This document shows positions 1 through 9,694 of a DNA stretch of 63,996 bases, piece by piece. Below the pieces are notes generated by a model, which was given only the letters and a program-made list of their open reading frames with translations, was not told where the DNA came from and ran no database searches. Origin of the DNA: Collinsella sp. BA40 (GTDB lineage: Bacteria > Actinomycetota > Coriobacteriia > Coriobacteriales > Coriobacteriaceae); contig NZ_VOWY01000014.1 in the NCBI RefSeq assembly GCF_008014645.1, positions 1 through 63,996 of the forward strand, written 5' to 3'. The translations under genes and the position numbers were made by a program. How positions within the stretch are numbered: position 1 is the stretch's first letter; every line of letters starts with the position of its first letter.

Positions 1-26
1 CCAATCGTAATGCCTTGAAGGTGAAA

Positions 27-48
27 GAGCCGCCCTTACGGACGGCTC
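27..48. other. Short inverted repeat at left edge
   Basis: GAGCCG and CGGCTC arms face each other across a 10-base centre. There is no good T-tract on either side. It may be the terminator of a gene lying beyond the left edge, but this cannot be decided here. Confidence 0.25.
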
Positions 49-130
49 AAACTGTAATGGGCGGCGCGATCGCGTTCGGGCACTGGGAAGCCAAGGCGAG
101 GGCGGCGGTCGCTCCGATGTGCCATGCGTA

Positions 131-165
131 TAAAAAACGCCGGCATCTGCGAGGATGCCGGCGTT
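131..165 (-). terminator. Rho-independent terminator of the PBP gene
   Basis: A perfect 12-base stem (136-147 with 154-165) with a 6-base loop is followed on the minus strand by a run of T (complement of the A run at 132-137). It lies 16 bases past the stop codon of the penicillin-binding protein gene. Confidence 0.85.
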
Positions 166-181
166 GGTGCGGGACGTTCGC

Positions 182-2401
182 CTAGGGCGTGGGCGTTGGC
201 GTGGGGGCGGGATCGGGCGACGGGTTCGGAGACGGCTGGGGAGCCGGGTCGGGGGAGGGCTGCGGCGCCGGATCGGGCGAGGGGCTGGGGCTTGGGTCGG
301 GAGACGGATCGGGCGCGGGGTTGGGCGAAGGTGCGGGCGCGGGAGGCGTCGTGCCGCCCGACGTGCCCTCGTTGGGCACGGTGTCGGTGCCCTCGGTCAC
401 CTCGTTCTCCTCTGTATTCTCCTCGTTCTCCTCCTCTTCCTTGTCCTTCTCGGTATAGCTACCGCCGGAGAACTTCCAGCTGCTGTTCGCCTTGTACTGC
501 GGGGCGTCGCCGGTGGGGAACTCCTCGCGCTCGACGCCGGCGAGCGCGCTGTTCATGAATGCGCGGAAGATGGGGAGCGGCAGGTCGGCCGTGCCGAAAC
601 CCCGGAAGGACGCGTTGGTGCCCGAGCGGCCCGTCCAGATGGAGCACACGAGCTGCGGGGTGTAGCCGCAGAACCACAGGTCGGTGGTCTCGCTCGCGGT
701 GCCCGCGGTACCGGTCTTGCCGGCGATGGGCTGGTTGATGGAGGGGCGTCCGTACACGCCGGTGCCGCCGCCTACCATGACCATCTTGAGCACGTTGGTG
801 ATCGCCTCTGCCTGGCCTGCGGTGAAGACCTGTTTGGGGGCATCCTCGTGCTTGTAGAGGGTCTTGCCGTCGCGCGAGGTGATCTCGGTGATGGCCACGG
901 CCTCGCGGTGGTAGCCGCCGTTGGCGAAGGCGGTGTAGGCCTCGGCCATCTCGAGCGGGGTGATGCTGGCGGTGCCCAGCGTAAGCGCGGGGACGTCTTG
1001 GAAGTTGGCCTGCTCGCTCTTGGTGTCGATGCCGAGCTCGCGGCAGGTTTCGATAATGGCTTTATTGCCAATGGCCTCGGCTACCTGCACGAAGCCGGTG
1101 TTCGACGAGACGGCGGTGGCCTGCGCCAGGGTGCGCGAGCCGTAGTTGTGGTTTCCGTAGTTCTGGAAGACGCTGCCCCACACCTTGAGCGGGGAGGAGC
1201 AGTTGAGCACGATGTTGGGGCTCATGCCGGCCTTGATGGCCGCGGCGAGGGTGAAGGTCTTGAAGGACGAGCCGGGGGAGCGGCGACCGAGTGCGTGGTT
1301 GACGTGGCTCTCGTTGGCGTTGTAGTCCTTGCCGCCCACCATGGCCTTGATATAGCCGGTCTTGGGGTCGAGGACGACCATGCCGACCTCCAGCGTATCG
1401 GCGCCCGCGTCGTTCATGCGCGAGACGGCGGCTTCTTCGGCCTTGGCCTGGAGCGTGGGGTCGATGGTGGTCTTCACGGTGAGGCCGCCCTTGAAGATCA
1501 TGTCGGTGGAGAACTCCTCCTGGAGGAGCGACTTGACGTAGTCCACGAAGTAGGGGTAGGCCAGGATGCCGTTCATGGGGACGGCCGGGGCCAGGTTGAG
1601 CTCGATGGGCTCGGCTTGGGCGGCGTCGTGCTCTTCCTGCGAGATGTCGCCTGCCGAAAGCATGCGGTCGAGCACGAGGTTGCGGCGCGAGAGGGCGTAT
1701 TCGGGGTTGACCGTGGGGTCGTACATCGACGGGGCGTTGGGAAGGCCCACGAGCATGGCGGCCTCGGCAAGGGTGAGGTCGGCGGCGTTCTTGGACAGAT
1801 AGGTTTTGGCGGCGGCCTGGATGCCGTAGGCGCCGTGGCCGTAGTAGATGGTGTTGAGGTACATCATGAGGATGTCCTCTTTGGAGTAGACCTCCTCCAT
1901 CTTGATGGCAATGAAGGCCTCGCGGACCTTGCGCTCGATGGTGTTGTCGAACTGCTCTTCGGAGAGGATGGTGTTGCGGACGAGCTGCTGCGTGATGGTT
2001 GAGGCGCCCTCCGAGCCGCCGGTCAGCTGCACGAGGACGGCGCGCATGATGCCGACGAGGTCGACGCCGTTGTGCTCGTAGAAGCGGACGTCCTCGGTAT
2101 CGACGGTGCCCTCGATGACGTAGGGGGACACCTGGTCGTATGTGATGCTCTCGCGATTCTGGACGTAGAGGCTCGCGATCTCGTTGCCGTTGGCGTCGAG
2201 GACCGTGGTAGGTTCGCTGACCAAGTATTGGTTGGCATCCGTATAGTCGGGAAGGTCCGAGAGCCAGCGGTTGATATTGCCCATCATGCCGATGCCGAAC
2301 GCGATGCCGGAGATCAAGAGAAACCCGAACAGGGAGCCCAGGATGATGGGGAGTGCATGCGTCTTGGACCGCTCGCGCCTATACCGCTCACGAGAACCCA
2401 T
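182..2401 (-). CDS. Class A penicillin-binding protein (glycosyltransferase + transpeptidase)
   Basis: Bifunctional peptidoglycan synthase of the PBP1A/1B type, 739 residues, membrane-anchored with its catalytic domains outside the cell. A basic N-terminus and one transmembrane helix (about 18-40) precede a GT51 glycosyltransferase domain (EDVRFYEHNG about residue 102, then GASTITQQL). The transpeptidase domain has the nucleophile in SSFK (Ser378), an SSN motif, and KTGTAG (Lys562). The last 60 or so residues are a low-complexity Pro/Ser/Asp/Ala tail that probably spans or contacts the wall. The start is well supported: AGGAGGT lies just upstream of the ATG. It is transcribed alone and divergently from the U32 gene, and a strong terminator follows. 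The family call is secure; which paralogue it is cannot be told from sequence alone. Confidence 0.96.
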   Translation of the reverse strand: MGSRERYRRERSKTHALPIILGSLFGFLLISGIAFGIGMMGNINRWLSDLPDYTDANQYLVSEPTTVLDANGNEIASLYVQNRESITYDQVSPYVIEGTVDTEDVRFYEHNGVDLVGIMRAVLVQLTGGSEGASTITQQLVRNTILSEEQFDNTIERKVREAFIAIKMEEVYSKEDILMMYLNTIYYGHGAYGIQAAAKTYLSKNAADLTLAEAAMLVGLPNAPSMYDPTVNPEYALSRRNLVLDRMLSAGDISQEEHDAAQAEPIELNLAPAVPMNGILAYPYFVDYVKSLLQEEFSTDMIFKGGLTVKTTIDPTLQAKAEEAAVSRMNDAGADTLEVGMVVLDPKTGYIKAMVGGKDYNANESHVNHALGRRSPGSSFKTFTLAAAIKAGMSPNIVLNCSSPLKVWGSVFQNYGNHNYGSRTLAQATAVSSNTGFVQVAEAIGNKAIIETCRELGIDTKSEQANFQDVPALTLGTASITPLEMAEAYTAFANGGYHREAVAITEITSRDGKTLYKHEDAPKQVFTAGQAEAITNVLKMVMVGGGTGVYGRPSINQPIAGKTGTAGTASETTDLWFCGYTPQLVCSIWTGRSGTNASFRGFGTADLPLPIFRAFMNSALAGVEREEFPTGDAPQYKANSSWKFSGGSYTEKDKEEEENEENTEENEVTEGTDTVPNEGTSGGTTPPAPAPSPNPAPDPSPDPSPSPSPDPAPQPSPDPAPQPSPNPSPDPAPTPTPTP

Positions 2402-2574
2402 AGATACCTCCTGTACGTTTCATGCGCGCGGACGCGCCGTGAATCATGAGGGAACTTCAAATACTATAGATTACCGCACCTGCCTGCTCGAATCCTTGTG
2501 TATCCTAGCCTGCGAGAAAGTTTCAGATAAGCGGCGCGCCCGGGATGCGGCGCGCGGGAAAGCGGAGGTTTGCC

Positions 2575-4626
2575 ATGGGCGTGCGTTTACCGGAGTTGCT
2601 TGCGCCGGCCGGGTCGCTGCAGGCGCTCGCGGCGGCCGTCGCCGCCGGCGCCGATGCCGTCTACACGGGCGCGGGAGCCTTCAACGCGCGCGCGGCGGCA
2701 ACCGACCTCTCGCTCGATGAGCTGCGCATCGCCGCCGGCCTGTGCCATGGCCGCGGCGCGCGCCTGTACGTCACCCTCAACATCTTCGTGCGCGACGACG
2801 AGCTGGACGAGGCGGTCGCGCTGGCGGCGGATGTCCTCGAAGCGGGCGCCGATGCGCTGATCGTGGCCGACCTCGGGCTCATCGCCGAGTTGCGCCGTCG
2901 TTTGGGAGACGTCGAGATTCACCTGTCGACCCAGGCGGGCGTGCATGCTTCGGACGGCGCTCTTCTGGCCACCCGGGAGCTCAGCGTCTCCCGTGTCACC
3001 TGCGGCCGCGAGCTCTCGGTGGACGAGATCGCGGCCATGGCGGTCACCGGCGTCGAGATCGAGGCGTTCTGCCACGGGGCCATCTGCGTGTGCTATGCGG
3101 GGGCCTGCTCGTTCTCGTCGCTTCGCCGCGGCCGCTCGGCCAACCGTGGCGACTGCACGCAGCCCTGCCGCCTGCACTACGGGCTCGCGGACGGCGCGGG
3201 GCGCCGCGTCGACGCGCGCGAGGGCGATCTGCTGCTGTGCCCGCGCGACTACTTGTCGATCCGCCATATCCCGCAACTCGTGGACGCGGGGGTGGGCGCC
3301 CTCAAGATCGAGGGCCGCATGAAGAACCCCGATTACGTCTTCAACGTGGTGGGCTGCTACCGCGCGGCCCTGGACGCGGTTCGCGACGGCCTGCCGGTGG
3401 AGGTCGACGCGCTCGAGGCGCAGCTCGCCCGTTCCTTCAACCGCGGGTTTACCACCGATTACCTGGACGGCTCCGCGGGCGCGGGCCTTATGAGCTGGGA
3501 GCGTTCGTGCAACCAGGGCCTGCGTGCCGGGGTGGTGGTCGAACGCCGCTACGAGGAGGTCGTGGTCGAGCTCGAGCGGTCGGTCGAGGCGGGCGATACG
3601 CTGGAGATCCGCTATATCCCAGGGGAGGAGGCGGCGCCGGATGTGCCGAAGCGCTGGCCCATGGTGCCGTGTCCGGTGACGGCCGCCGCCGGCGCGCGCA
3701 TCGCCGTGCACTGCAAGCGCAAGGTCTCGTGCGGCAGCGTGGTGCACGTGGTGCGCAGCGCCGGCGTGCTGGCCCGCACGGACGCGGCGGTCGCGACGGT
3801 GCTGGACGGCGTCCAGGACGCCGCGCCGCCCGCGCCGGCCGCCCGCGCCGAGGGGATGGGGCCCTCTTGCCGTTCCGGCTCCGCCGCCCGCGCGGGTGCG
3901 CGCCCATGCGCGGACGCGGGCCGCACGCCTGCGCGGGCGGTGCTCGTCGAGACGCCCGAGCGCGCCGCGGCCCTGCTAGAGGCCGGCGGGGCCGAGATCC
4001 TTGTCCCGGCGTTCGCCGTCGCCGAGACGGGCTGCGGGGCATGGGGATCGTTGCTGGGCCGCTTGACGGTCCTACTCGACGAGGTCTCCCGCGTCGGCGA
4101 CGAGGCGTTCCAGCGCTCGCTGTGCGCGACGGCCGGCGCCGTGGCGTGCCGCAACCTCACCCAGGTGGCGTACGCCCGCGATGCGGGCGCGGCGTTCGAG
4201 ATCGCCTCTCCGATTCCCGTGACCAACGTCGCGAGCCTGCATGCCTGCGCGGACCTGGGCGCCCGCCGCGTGTGGCTGCCCTCCGACATGGCTGTCGATC
4301 GGGTGGCCGGGTTGGCGCGGGCGGCTGCCGGGCGGGTCCTCGTCGGCGTGGTTTCCTCCGGGCTTCCGGAGCTCATGGTGACCGAGCACTGCCTGCTTAC
4401 CGCCGAGGGCGCGTGCTCGGGCTCGTGCGGCGGGTGCGCGCGCCGACGCTCGGAGCGCTTTTTGGTCGAGCGCGACGGCACCTGCCTGCCCGTGCGCGTC
4501 GACGTGCGCGGCCGTACGCGGATCTACGACGCCGAGCCGCTCGATCGCTCCGGTGACGTGGCGATGCTGGCTACGGCCGGGGTGTCGTGCTTCCTCGAGG
4601 CGGACGAGGGCGCCTGCGCCTGGTAG
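2575..4626 (+). CDS. U32 peptidase-family protein (RlhA/TrhP-like)
   Basis: A 683-residue U32-family protein. The N-terminus (PELLAPAGSLQAL) and the Cys-rich signature (FCHGAICVCYAGACSFSS, followed by a conserved NRGDCTQPCR segment) are typical. Members are annotated as collagenase-like peptidases, but the characterised bacterial ones (TrhP, RlhA) take part in prephenate-dependent hydroxylation of tRNA U34 or 23S rRNA. This length, with a long second half, resembles RlhA more than short TrhP. An in-frame ATG at 2545 exists, but 2575 is chosen because GCGGAGG sits 8 bases before it and the conserved domain begins there. A second Cys cluster (CSGSCGGCARR) lies near the C-terminus. Substrate unproven. 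Confidence 0.88.
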   Translation: MGVRLPELLAPAGSLQALAAAVAAGADAVYTGAGAFNARAAATDLSLDELRIAAGLCHGRGARLYVTLNIFVRDDELDEAVALAADVLEAGADALIVADLGLIAELRRRLGDVEIHLSTQAGVHASDGALLATRELSVSRVTCGRELSVDEIAAMAVTGVEIEAFCHGAICVCYAGACSFSSLRRGRSANRGDCTQPCRLHYGLADGAGRRVDAREGDLLLCPRDYLSIRHIPQLVDAGVGALKIEGRMKNPDYVFNVVGCYRAALDAVRDGLPVEVDALEAQLARSFNRGFTTDYLDGSAGAGLMSWERSCNQGLRAGVVVERRYEEVVVELERSVEAGDTLEIRYIPGEEAAPDVPKRWPMVPCPVTAAAGARIAVHCKRKVSCGSVVHVVRSAGVLARTDAAVATVLDGVQDAAPPAPAARAEGMGPSCRSGSAARAGARPCADAGRTPARAVLVETPERAAALLEAGGAEILVPAFAVAETGCGAWGSLLGRLTVLLDEVSRVGDEAFQRSLCATAGAVACRNLTQVAYARDAGAAFEIASPIPVTNVASLHACADLGARRVWLPSDMAVDRVAGLARAAAGRVLVGVVSSGLPELMVTEHCLLTAEGACSGSCGGCARRRSERFLVERDGTCLPVRVDVRGRTRIYDAEPLDRSGDVAMLATAGVSCFLEADEGACAW

Positions 4627-4698
4627 GCGCGGCTTCCCGTATCGCCGCCGGACGACCGGCCGCCGGCTCGTTGCGCCTGCGGCCGGGGTTTGGTTTTA

Positions 4699-4704
4699 AA
4701 ATGG
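4699..4704 (+). promoter_or_regulatory. Possible -10 element upstream of tyrS
   Basis: TAAAAT within TTTTAAAAT, 114 bases before the chosen tyrS start. No convincing -35 is seen. The same TTTAAAAT sequence occurs in front of the gene at 16878. A second candidate, TAAACT, lies at 4731-4736. Confidence 0.25.
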
Positions 4705-4817
4705 CTGGCGCCAAGGCGGTCCAACTCGAGTAAACTAAAAGAATTGCATATTCAAGCACCGCTATGGACAACCAACCTGTGCGAGGGTGCTATCCGATTC
4801 TGCAGGAGGGCAGAGCA

Positions 4818-6032
4818 TTGTTGTCAGTCGACGAGCAGATGCGCATCATCACCTCCGGTACGGCGAAGATCGTGCCCGAGGCCGACCTGAGGAAGAAGCT
4901 CGAGAAGGGCCAGCCGCTCAACATCAAGCTGGGCGTCGATCCCACGAGCCCCGACCTTCACCTGGGCCATGCCGTCCCGCTGCGCAAGATGCGCCAGTTC
5001 CAGGACCTGGGCCATCGCGTGACCCTGATCATCGGCAACGGCACCGCCACCATCGGCGACCCGTCTGGAAAGAACACCACGCGCCCCCAGCTTTCGCAGG
5101 AGCAGGTCGAGGCCAACGCCGAGACCTACGTCTCCCAGGCCATGAAGATCTTGGATCCCGAGAAGACCACCATCGTCCACAACGGTGACTGGATGTTCCC
5201 CATGGGCCTCAAGGAGCTGCTGGCCGTCGCCTCCAAGTTCACCGTCGCCCGCATCCTCGAGCGCGACGACTTCACCAAGCGCTACCAGTCCCAGACCCCC
5301 ATCGCCCTGCACGAGTTCCTCTATCCCGTTATGCAGGCGTACGACTCGGTGAAGATCGAGGCCGATGTCGAGATGGGCGGCACCGACCAGCTCTTCAACC
5401 TGCTGGCCGGCCGCGAGCTCATGGAGAAGATGGGCATGGAGCCGCAGATCGCGCTCACCATGCCGCTGCTCGAGGGCACCGACGGCACGCGCAAGATGTC
5501 CAAGTCCTACGGCAACTACATCGGCCTGACCGACGCCCCCGCGGACATGTTCGGCAAGACCATGTCGATTCCCGACGAGATGATCGCCAAGTACTACCGC
5601 CTCGCGAGCTCCAAGACGCTTGACGAGGTCGAGGCCATCGAGGCGTCGCTCGCCGACGGCACGGGCGATCCGTACCAGCTCAAGCGCGCTCTGGCCCGCG
5701 ATCTCATCACCACGTACCACTCCGCCGAGGACGCCGTGGCGGCCGAGGCCGAGTTCGACCGCGTCTTCAAGGAGAACCAGCTCCCCGAGGACATCGCCGA
5801 GATCTCCCTCGATCTCACCCCGGGCGAGGACGGCACGCTGTACCTCGCCGGCCTGCTGAAGGACGCCGGCCTGGCTCCGTCTGCGGGCGAGGCGCGTCGC
5901 CTCATCGACGGCGGCGGCGTGAAGATCGACGGCGAGGCCGTGGCTCCCAAGAGCTACAACATCGATGCCTCCCTGCTCAAGAGCGGCGTCGTGCTGCAGG
6001 TTGGCAAGCGTAAGTTCGCTCGCCTCGCCTAG
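4818..6032 (+). CDS. tyrS: Tyrosyl-tRNA synthetase
   Basis: Charges tRNA-Tyr with tyrosine. It is a 404-residue class I synthetase with the HLGH signature at residues 48-51, KMSKS at 226-230, and a C-terminal S4 RNA-binding domain (LIDGGGVKIDG onward). The sequence around HLGH (GVDPTSPDLHLGH, then GDPSGKN) is of the TyrZ-like subgroup. The start is a TTG at 4818 preceded by GGAGG with 7-base spacing. An upstream in-frame ATG at 4764 would add 18 unconserved residues and has no ribosome-binding site. The gene is monocistronic, with a strong terminator behind it. The 190-base leader shows no recognisable T-box. Confidence 0.96.
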   Translation: MLSVDEQMRIITSGTAKIVPEADLRKKLEKGQPLNIKLGVDPTSPDLHLGHAVPLRKMRQFQDLGHRVTLIIGNGTATIGDPSGKNTTRPQLSQEQVEANAETYVSQAMKILDPEKTTIVHNGDWMFPMGLKELLAVASKFTVARILERDDFTKRYQSQTPIALHEFLYPVMQAYDSVKIEADVEMGGTDQLFNLLAGRELMEKMGMEPQIALTMPLLEGTDGTRKMSKSYGNYIGLTDAPADMFGKTMSIPDEMIAKYYRLASSKTLDEVEAIEASLADGTGDPYQLKRALARDLITTYHSAEDAVAAEAEFDRVFKENQLPEDIAEISLDLTPGEDGTLYLAGLLKDAGLAPSAGEARRLIDGGGVKIDGEAVAPKSYNIDASLLKSGVVLQVGKRKFARLA

Positions 6033-6411
6033 TGATCCGATAGGGGCGGGCGTTCCCAGCGCGCCTTGCCAGATCGTATCGAACCGGGTGTCGGCCCTCG
6101 TTGGCCGGCGCCCGGTTTTTTCACCCGAAGAAGGCCGTGGAAGCGCGCGCGTCCTTGCTCCGTGCGGTCCGTTGCGAATCGCGGCTCGCATGCGTTGCAT
6201 GGGGCATCTGCCGCCGCCCGCGGGCCGATGTCGCTGCCGGCCCGTCGTTGCGCGGCATGCGGTATTCGGCGTCGCCGCGCCGTACGGGCTTCTCATGGGA
6301 ATCGCTTCGCGGGCGCGGGATGTATCGCTCGTTGGGTACCATGGTTCATGGGGCGGTGCGCAGCGGCGCCGCCGATCCGCGTTTCCTGGAATCGGAACAA
6401 GGGGAGGGCCC
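6033..6411. other. Intergenic region between tyrS and HAD gene
   Basis: Holds the tyrS terminator at its left end and a ribosome-binding site at its right end. The rest is GC-rich with no recognisable gene or RNA. Confidence 0.6.
6082..6121 (+). terminator. Terminator of tyrS
   Basis: A 14-base stem, including some G-U pairs (ACCGGGTGTCGGCC with GGCCGGCGCCCGGT), and a 6-base loop are followed by six T residues. It starts about 50 bases after the tyrS stop. Confidence 0.85.
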
Positions 6412-7203
6412 ATGATCAAATTGATCGCATCCGACATGGACGGCACGTTGCTGGACGAGCACGGCGAGGTTCCGCCGGAGACATTCGAGCTCATCGTCGC
6501 CTTGCGCGAGCGTGGAATTCATTTCGCCGCCTCATCGGGTCGACGCTACGACCGCCTGTGCCAGTTCTTCGCCCCGGTGAGGGACCAGATGGATTTCGTA
6601 GCCTCCAACGGCGCCCAGGTCTACGTGGAGGGACGCCAGGTGGGGCGCGAGGTGTACTCGCATCTCTCCATCAAGCGCCTCGCCCGCACGGTTTCGATGT
6701 TCGCCAACATGCACCTCGCGCTGTTCGACAGCACCAAGTCCTATCTGCTCGACGACGAGTGCAAGTTCGTGCGCGAGGTCGACAAGGACCTTCCCAACGT
6801 CGAGCGCATCTGGAAGCTGCCCGCGGCCACGGTCAACATCATCAAGGCGTCGATCTTCTGCGACGACGGCAACGTGATGGACAACGCCTACGTGCTCGCG
6901 CGCGAGCTGGGCGACGAGTTCGTATTCGCCCCTTCGGGCAGCGCGTGGATCGATTGCATGCAGCCGCATGTGAACAAGGCATCGGGCGTGGCCGAGCTCA
7001 TGGACCATTACGGCATCGAGCGCGAGGAGGTTATGGCCTTCGGCGACTCCATGAACGATTACGAGGCGATTCGCTTCGTGGGCACGGGTTGCGCGATGGC
7101 GAACGGCCGTCCCGCCCTGCGCGCCGTGGCCGATCGCGTGGTGGGGTACAACTACGAGCACGCGGTCCAAAACGAGATGCGCGGGCTGCTGGAGTCGGCG
7201 TAG
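6412..7203 (+). CDS. Cof-type HAD family phosphatase (1)
   Basis: A 263-residue haloacid-dehalogenase phosphatase of the Cof (IIB cap) class, soluble, probably acting on sugar phosphates or similar metabolites. Visible motifs are DMDGTLLD with the nucleophile Asp at residue 8, SSGR (motif II), a Lys in NKASG, and GDSMNDYE (motif IV). The start at 6412 has GGGGAGGG a few bases upstream; the open frame continues upstream but the added sequence is unconserved. It converges with another Cof-type gene at 7275-8117, and the two are moderately diverged paralogues. The substrate cannot be predicted. Confidence 0.9.
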   Translation: MIKLIASDMDGTLLDEHGEVPPETFELIVALRERGIHFAASSGRRYDRLCQFFAPVRDQMDFVASNGAQVYVEGRQVGREVYSHLSIKRLARTVSMFANMHLALFDSTKSYLLDDECKFVREVDKDLPNVERIWKLPAATVNIIKASIFCDDGNVMDNAYVLARELGDEFVFAPSGSAWIDCMQPHVNKASGVAELMDHYGIEREEVMAFGDSMNDYEAIRFVGTGCAMANGRPALRAVADRVVGYNYEHAVQNEMRGLLESA

Positions 7204-7274
7204 GCGCGGCAGATCGCACGCGAGCCTCGGCCGTGCGGCCGTCGACTGCAGGCCGCCCGCAGCGCCCGCATGGC

Positions 7275-8117
7275 CTATGCGCGCGCCAGGAGGTCCAAGA
7301 TAAAGAGACCCGCACCGTCCGCATCGTTCGAGGCCGCCACGGCGTCGGCAGCCGCGCGCACGGCGTCTTCGGCATTCTGCATGGCAACGCCGGTGCCGGC
7401 GATCTGCAGCATCGAGACGTCGTTCATGTTGTCGCCGAACGCTACGGCCTCGGAGGTGGAGATTCCCAGCTCCGCGCATAGCCAGCGCAGCGCGCTGCCC
7501 TTGGATGTCCCCGCGGCCATCACCTCTATGTTCATGGAATACGAGCGGGTAACCTCGATGCCGTCGACCGCGGCCAGGCGCACGCGGATCGCATCGCGGT
7601 CGACGGGGTCCTTCCAATAGATCGCCACGCGCTCGAGGTCGCGCGCGCCGTCGATGATCGCCTCCGGCGTCGCTTCGAGTGGGATGCGCGTGGCGCGCAG
7701 GGCGCGTACGATATGGGGGTCGGCGACGTATTCCTCGAGCCTGTCGTACATGGATCGCTGCGTGTAGCAGTCGCCTCCCGCGAAGATGTCGAAGGTTACG
7801 TCGTAGTCGCGCGCGATCTCCCATATCTCGTGAGCCTTCGCGCGGCTAAGCCCCGCGAGGTGTAGGGTCGTCGCCCTGCTCGTGTCCTGCGGCCGCTCGC
7901 CGTCGAGTCGCGCGATCACGGCGCCGTTGGAGCTGACGGCGTAATGGACGGCCGGATGGGCGAGCACATCGGCGGGGATGCCCGACAGCGGCCTGCCCGT
8001 ACAGGGGACGAATTCCAAGCCGGCCGCCGCGAGGGCGTCGAGCGCCTGCCAGCCTGCGGGGCCGACGTGCTTGCGGGTATCCAGAAAGGTGCCGTCCATA
8101 TCGGAAAAGATGATCAT
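7275..8117 (-). CDS. Cof-type HAD family phosphatase (2)
   Basis: A 280-residue HAD phosphatase with SDMDGTFLD near the N-terminus, CTGRP (motif II), TSKGSALRWL (motif III Lys) and GDNMNDVSML (motif IV). The IIB cap lies between motifs II and III. It is probably a sugar-phosphate phosphatase, but the substrate is unknown. It converges with the paralogous gene at 6412-7203, with about 70 bases between the stops and no clear terminator there. The start ATG follows GAGGAGC on the minus strand. Confidence 0.9.
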   Translation of the reverse strand: MIIFSDMDGTFLDTRKHVGPAGWQALDALAAAGLEFVPCTGRPLSGIPADVLAHPAVHYAVSSNGAVIARLDGERPQDTSRATTLHLAGLSRAKAHEIWEIARDYDVTFDIFAGGDCYTQRSMYDRLEEYVADPHIVRALRATRIPLEATPEAIIDGARDLERVAIYWKDPVDRDAIRVRLAAVDGIEVTRSYSMNIEVMAAGTSKGSALRWLCAELGISTSEAVAFGDNMNDVSMLQIAGTGVAMQNAEDAVRAAADAVAASNDADGAGLFILDLLARA

Positions 8118-8226
8118 TCGATTGCTCCTCGGGTGCGGGCGCCGACCGATGGCGCGCGTTCACGCGCCGCTGCGGCCTGGTTCGATGCGCGTCTCGGGTC
8201 GGATACGGGCGCGGTCGGGCTGCGGC

Positions 8227-9648
8227 TTAGCGCTGCGCGAGCGGGACGTATCCCATATCGTCCATCACCGCGTTGTACGCGGGGCGGATGATACGGTGCG
8301 CGCCGAAGAGCTCCTCCATGCGGTGCGCCGACCAGCCGGCCGTGCGCGCCACGGCGAATAGCGGCGTGAACAGGGCGGGCGGGATGTCGAGCATCGTGTA
8401 GATAAAGCCCGTGTAGAGGTCGATGTTGGCGCAGATGGGCTTTTTGGTGCCGCGGACGGAGCGCATGACATCGGGCGCCAGACGCTCGATGCTCTCGATG
8501 AGGGCGAACTCCGCACCCAGCCCCTTCGCCTCGGCCAGGCTGCGCGCATAGCGTTTGCAGAGCTTGGCACGGGGGTCTGAGAGCGTGTAGACCGCGTGCC
8601 CCATGCCGTAGATGAGCCCGGATCGGTCGAATGCCTCGCGGCGGAGCAGCTTTTCGAGATAGGATGCCAGCTCGTCGTCGTCTTCCCAGTTGGACACATG
8701 CGCGCGGATGTCCTCGTGCATGCGCACGACCTTCTCGTTGGCGCCGCCGTGGCGCGGGCCCTTGAGCGAGCCGATCGCCGCGGCGTATGCCGAGTAGGCG
8801 TCGGTAGCCGAGCTCGACAGGACGCGGCAGGCAAAGGTGGAGTTGTTGCCGCCGCCGTGCTCGGCGTGGAGCATGAGCATCACGTCGAGCAGCATGGCCT
8901 CTTCGTGCGTGTAGCTGTCTTCGCCGCGCAGGATCTGCAGGATCGTCTCGGCCGTGGAGAAGCCGGCATCGGGCAGCGGGACCTGCGGGCGTCGTCCCTC
9001 CTGGCGAGCGATGGCGAAGGAGTGCGCCATCGCGGCGATGCGCGGCAGCCTGGAAAGCAGCGAGACGGCGACGTCGATCTCGTGTTCCGGCGAGGTGTTG
9101 TCGGGTTCGGCGTCGAACGCGTAGAGCAGCAGGACGGCGCGCATGAGCACGTTCATGATGCTGCTGGATACGGTGGTGATGGGGAACTGGGCGACGTAGC
9201 CCTCGGAGATGTGGCGGTATGCGCCCAGGCGCGCCTGGAAGTCATCGAGCTCGTTCGCGGTGGGCAGCGATCCGGTGAGCAGGAGGTAGGCGACCTCTTC
9301 GTAGCCGAAACGGTCCTCTGCCTGCGCGTTGGTGATGAGGTCCTCGATGTCGTATCCGCGCAGCGTGAGCTTGCCCTCATCGGGCACGAGGACGCCGTCC
9401 ACGATGTTGTAGCCGTGGACGTCGCAGATGCGCGTGAGGCCGGCGACCACGCCGGACCCGTCGGAGTTGCGCAGGCCGCGCTTGACGTCGTGCTCGGTGA
9501 ACAGCAGCTCGTCGTAGGGCTCGCTGGGGGCACCGTGGTAGAGGCGCTCGCTTTCGTCGGAGACCTTGCGGCTCGCTTCGTAGTCTATGACGAGGCGGCT
9601 GAGCGCGTCGTCGAAGCGATAGAAGATGTTCTGCGTGGTATATGCCAT
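8227..9648 (-). CDS. gltA: Citrate synthase
   Basis: Condenses acetyl-CoA with oxaloacetate to citrate; 473 residues. The citrate-synthase fold is evident from the catalytic-histidine region (LHAEHGGGNNSTF), the GALKGP-type segment (GSLKGPRHGGANE), the second histidine (GMGHAVYTLSDPRAK) and the aspartate region (NIDLYTGFIY). The N-terminal 50 or so residues precede the usual start of homology. In a fermentative gut actinobacterium it probably supplies 2-oxoglutarate and glutamate rather than a full cycle. It lies 46 bases downstream of the ACT-domain gene on the same strand and is likely co-transcribed with it. A 2-methylcitrate synthase activity cannot be excluded. Confidence 0.94.
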   Translation of the reverse strand: MAYTTQNIFYRFDDALSRLVIDYEASRKVSDESERLYHGAPSEPYDELLFTEHDVKRGLRNSDGSGVVAGLTRICDVHGYNIVDGVLVPDEGKLTLRGYDIEDLITNAQAEDRFGYEEVAYLLLTGSLPTANELDDFQARLGAYRHISEGYVAQFPITTVSSSIMNVLMRAVLLLYAFDAEPDNTSPEHEIDVAVSLLSRLPRIAAMAHSFAIARQEGRRPQVPLPDAGFSTAETILQILRGEDSYTHEEAMLLDVMLMLHAEHGGGNNSTFACRVLSSSATDAYSAYAAAIGSLKGPRHGGANEKVVRMHEDIRAHVSNWEDDDELASYLEKLLRREAFDRSGLIYGMGHAVYTLSDPRAKLCKRYARSLAEAKGLGAEFALIESIERLAPDVMRSVRGTKKPICANIDLYTGFIYTMLDIPPALFTPLFAVARTAGWSAHRMEELFGAHRIIRPAYNAVMDDMGYVPLAQR

Positions 9649-9694
9649 TGCCTCTCCGATCTGTGCGGGTCCGCGCTCCGCGGCTCCAGGGGGA

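Noticed and set aside
4627-4817. T-box leader before tyrS
   Set aside because: No T-box consensus or antiterminator/terminator pair is seen in the 190 bases.
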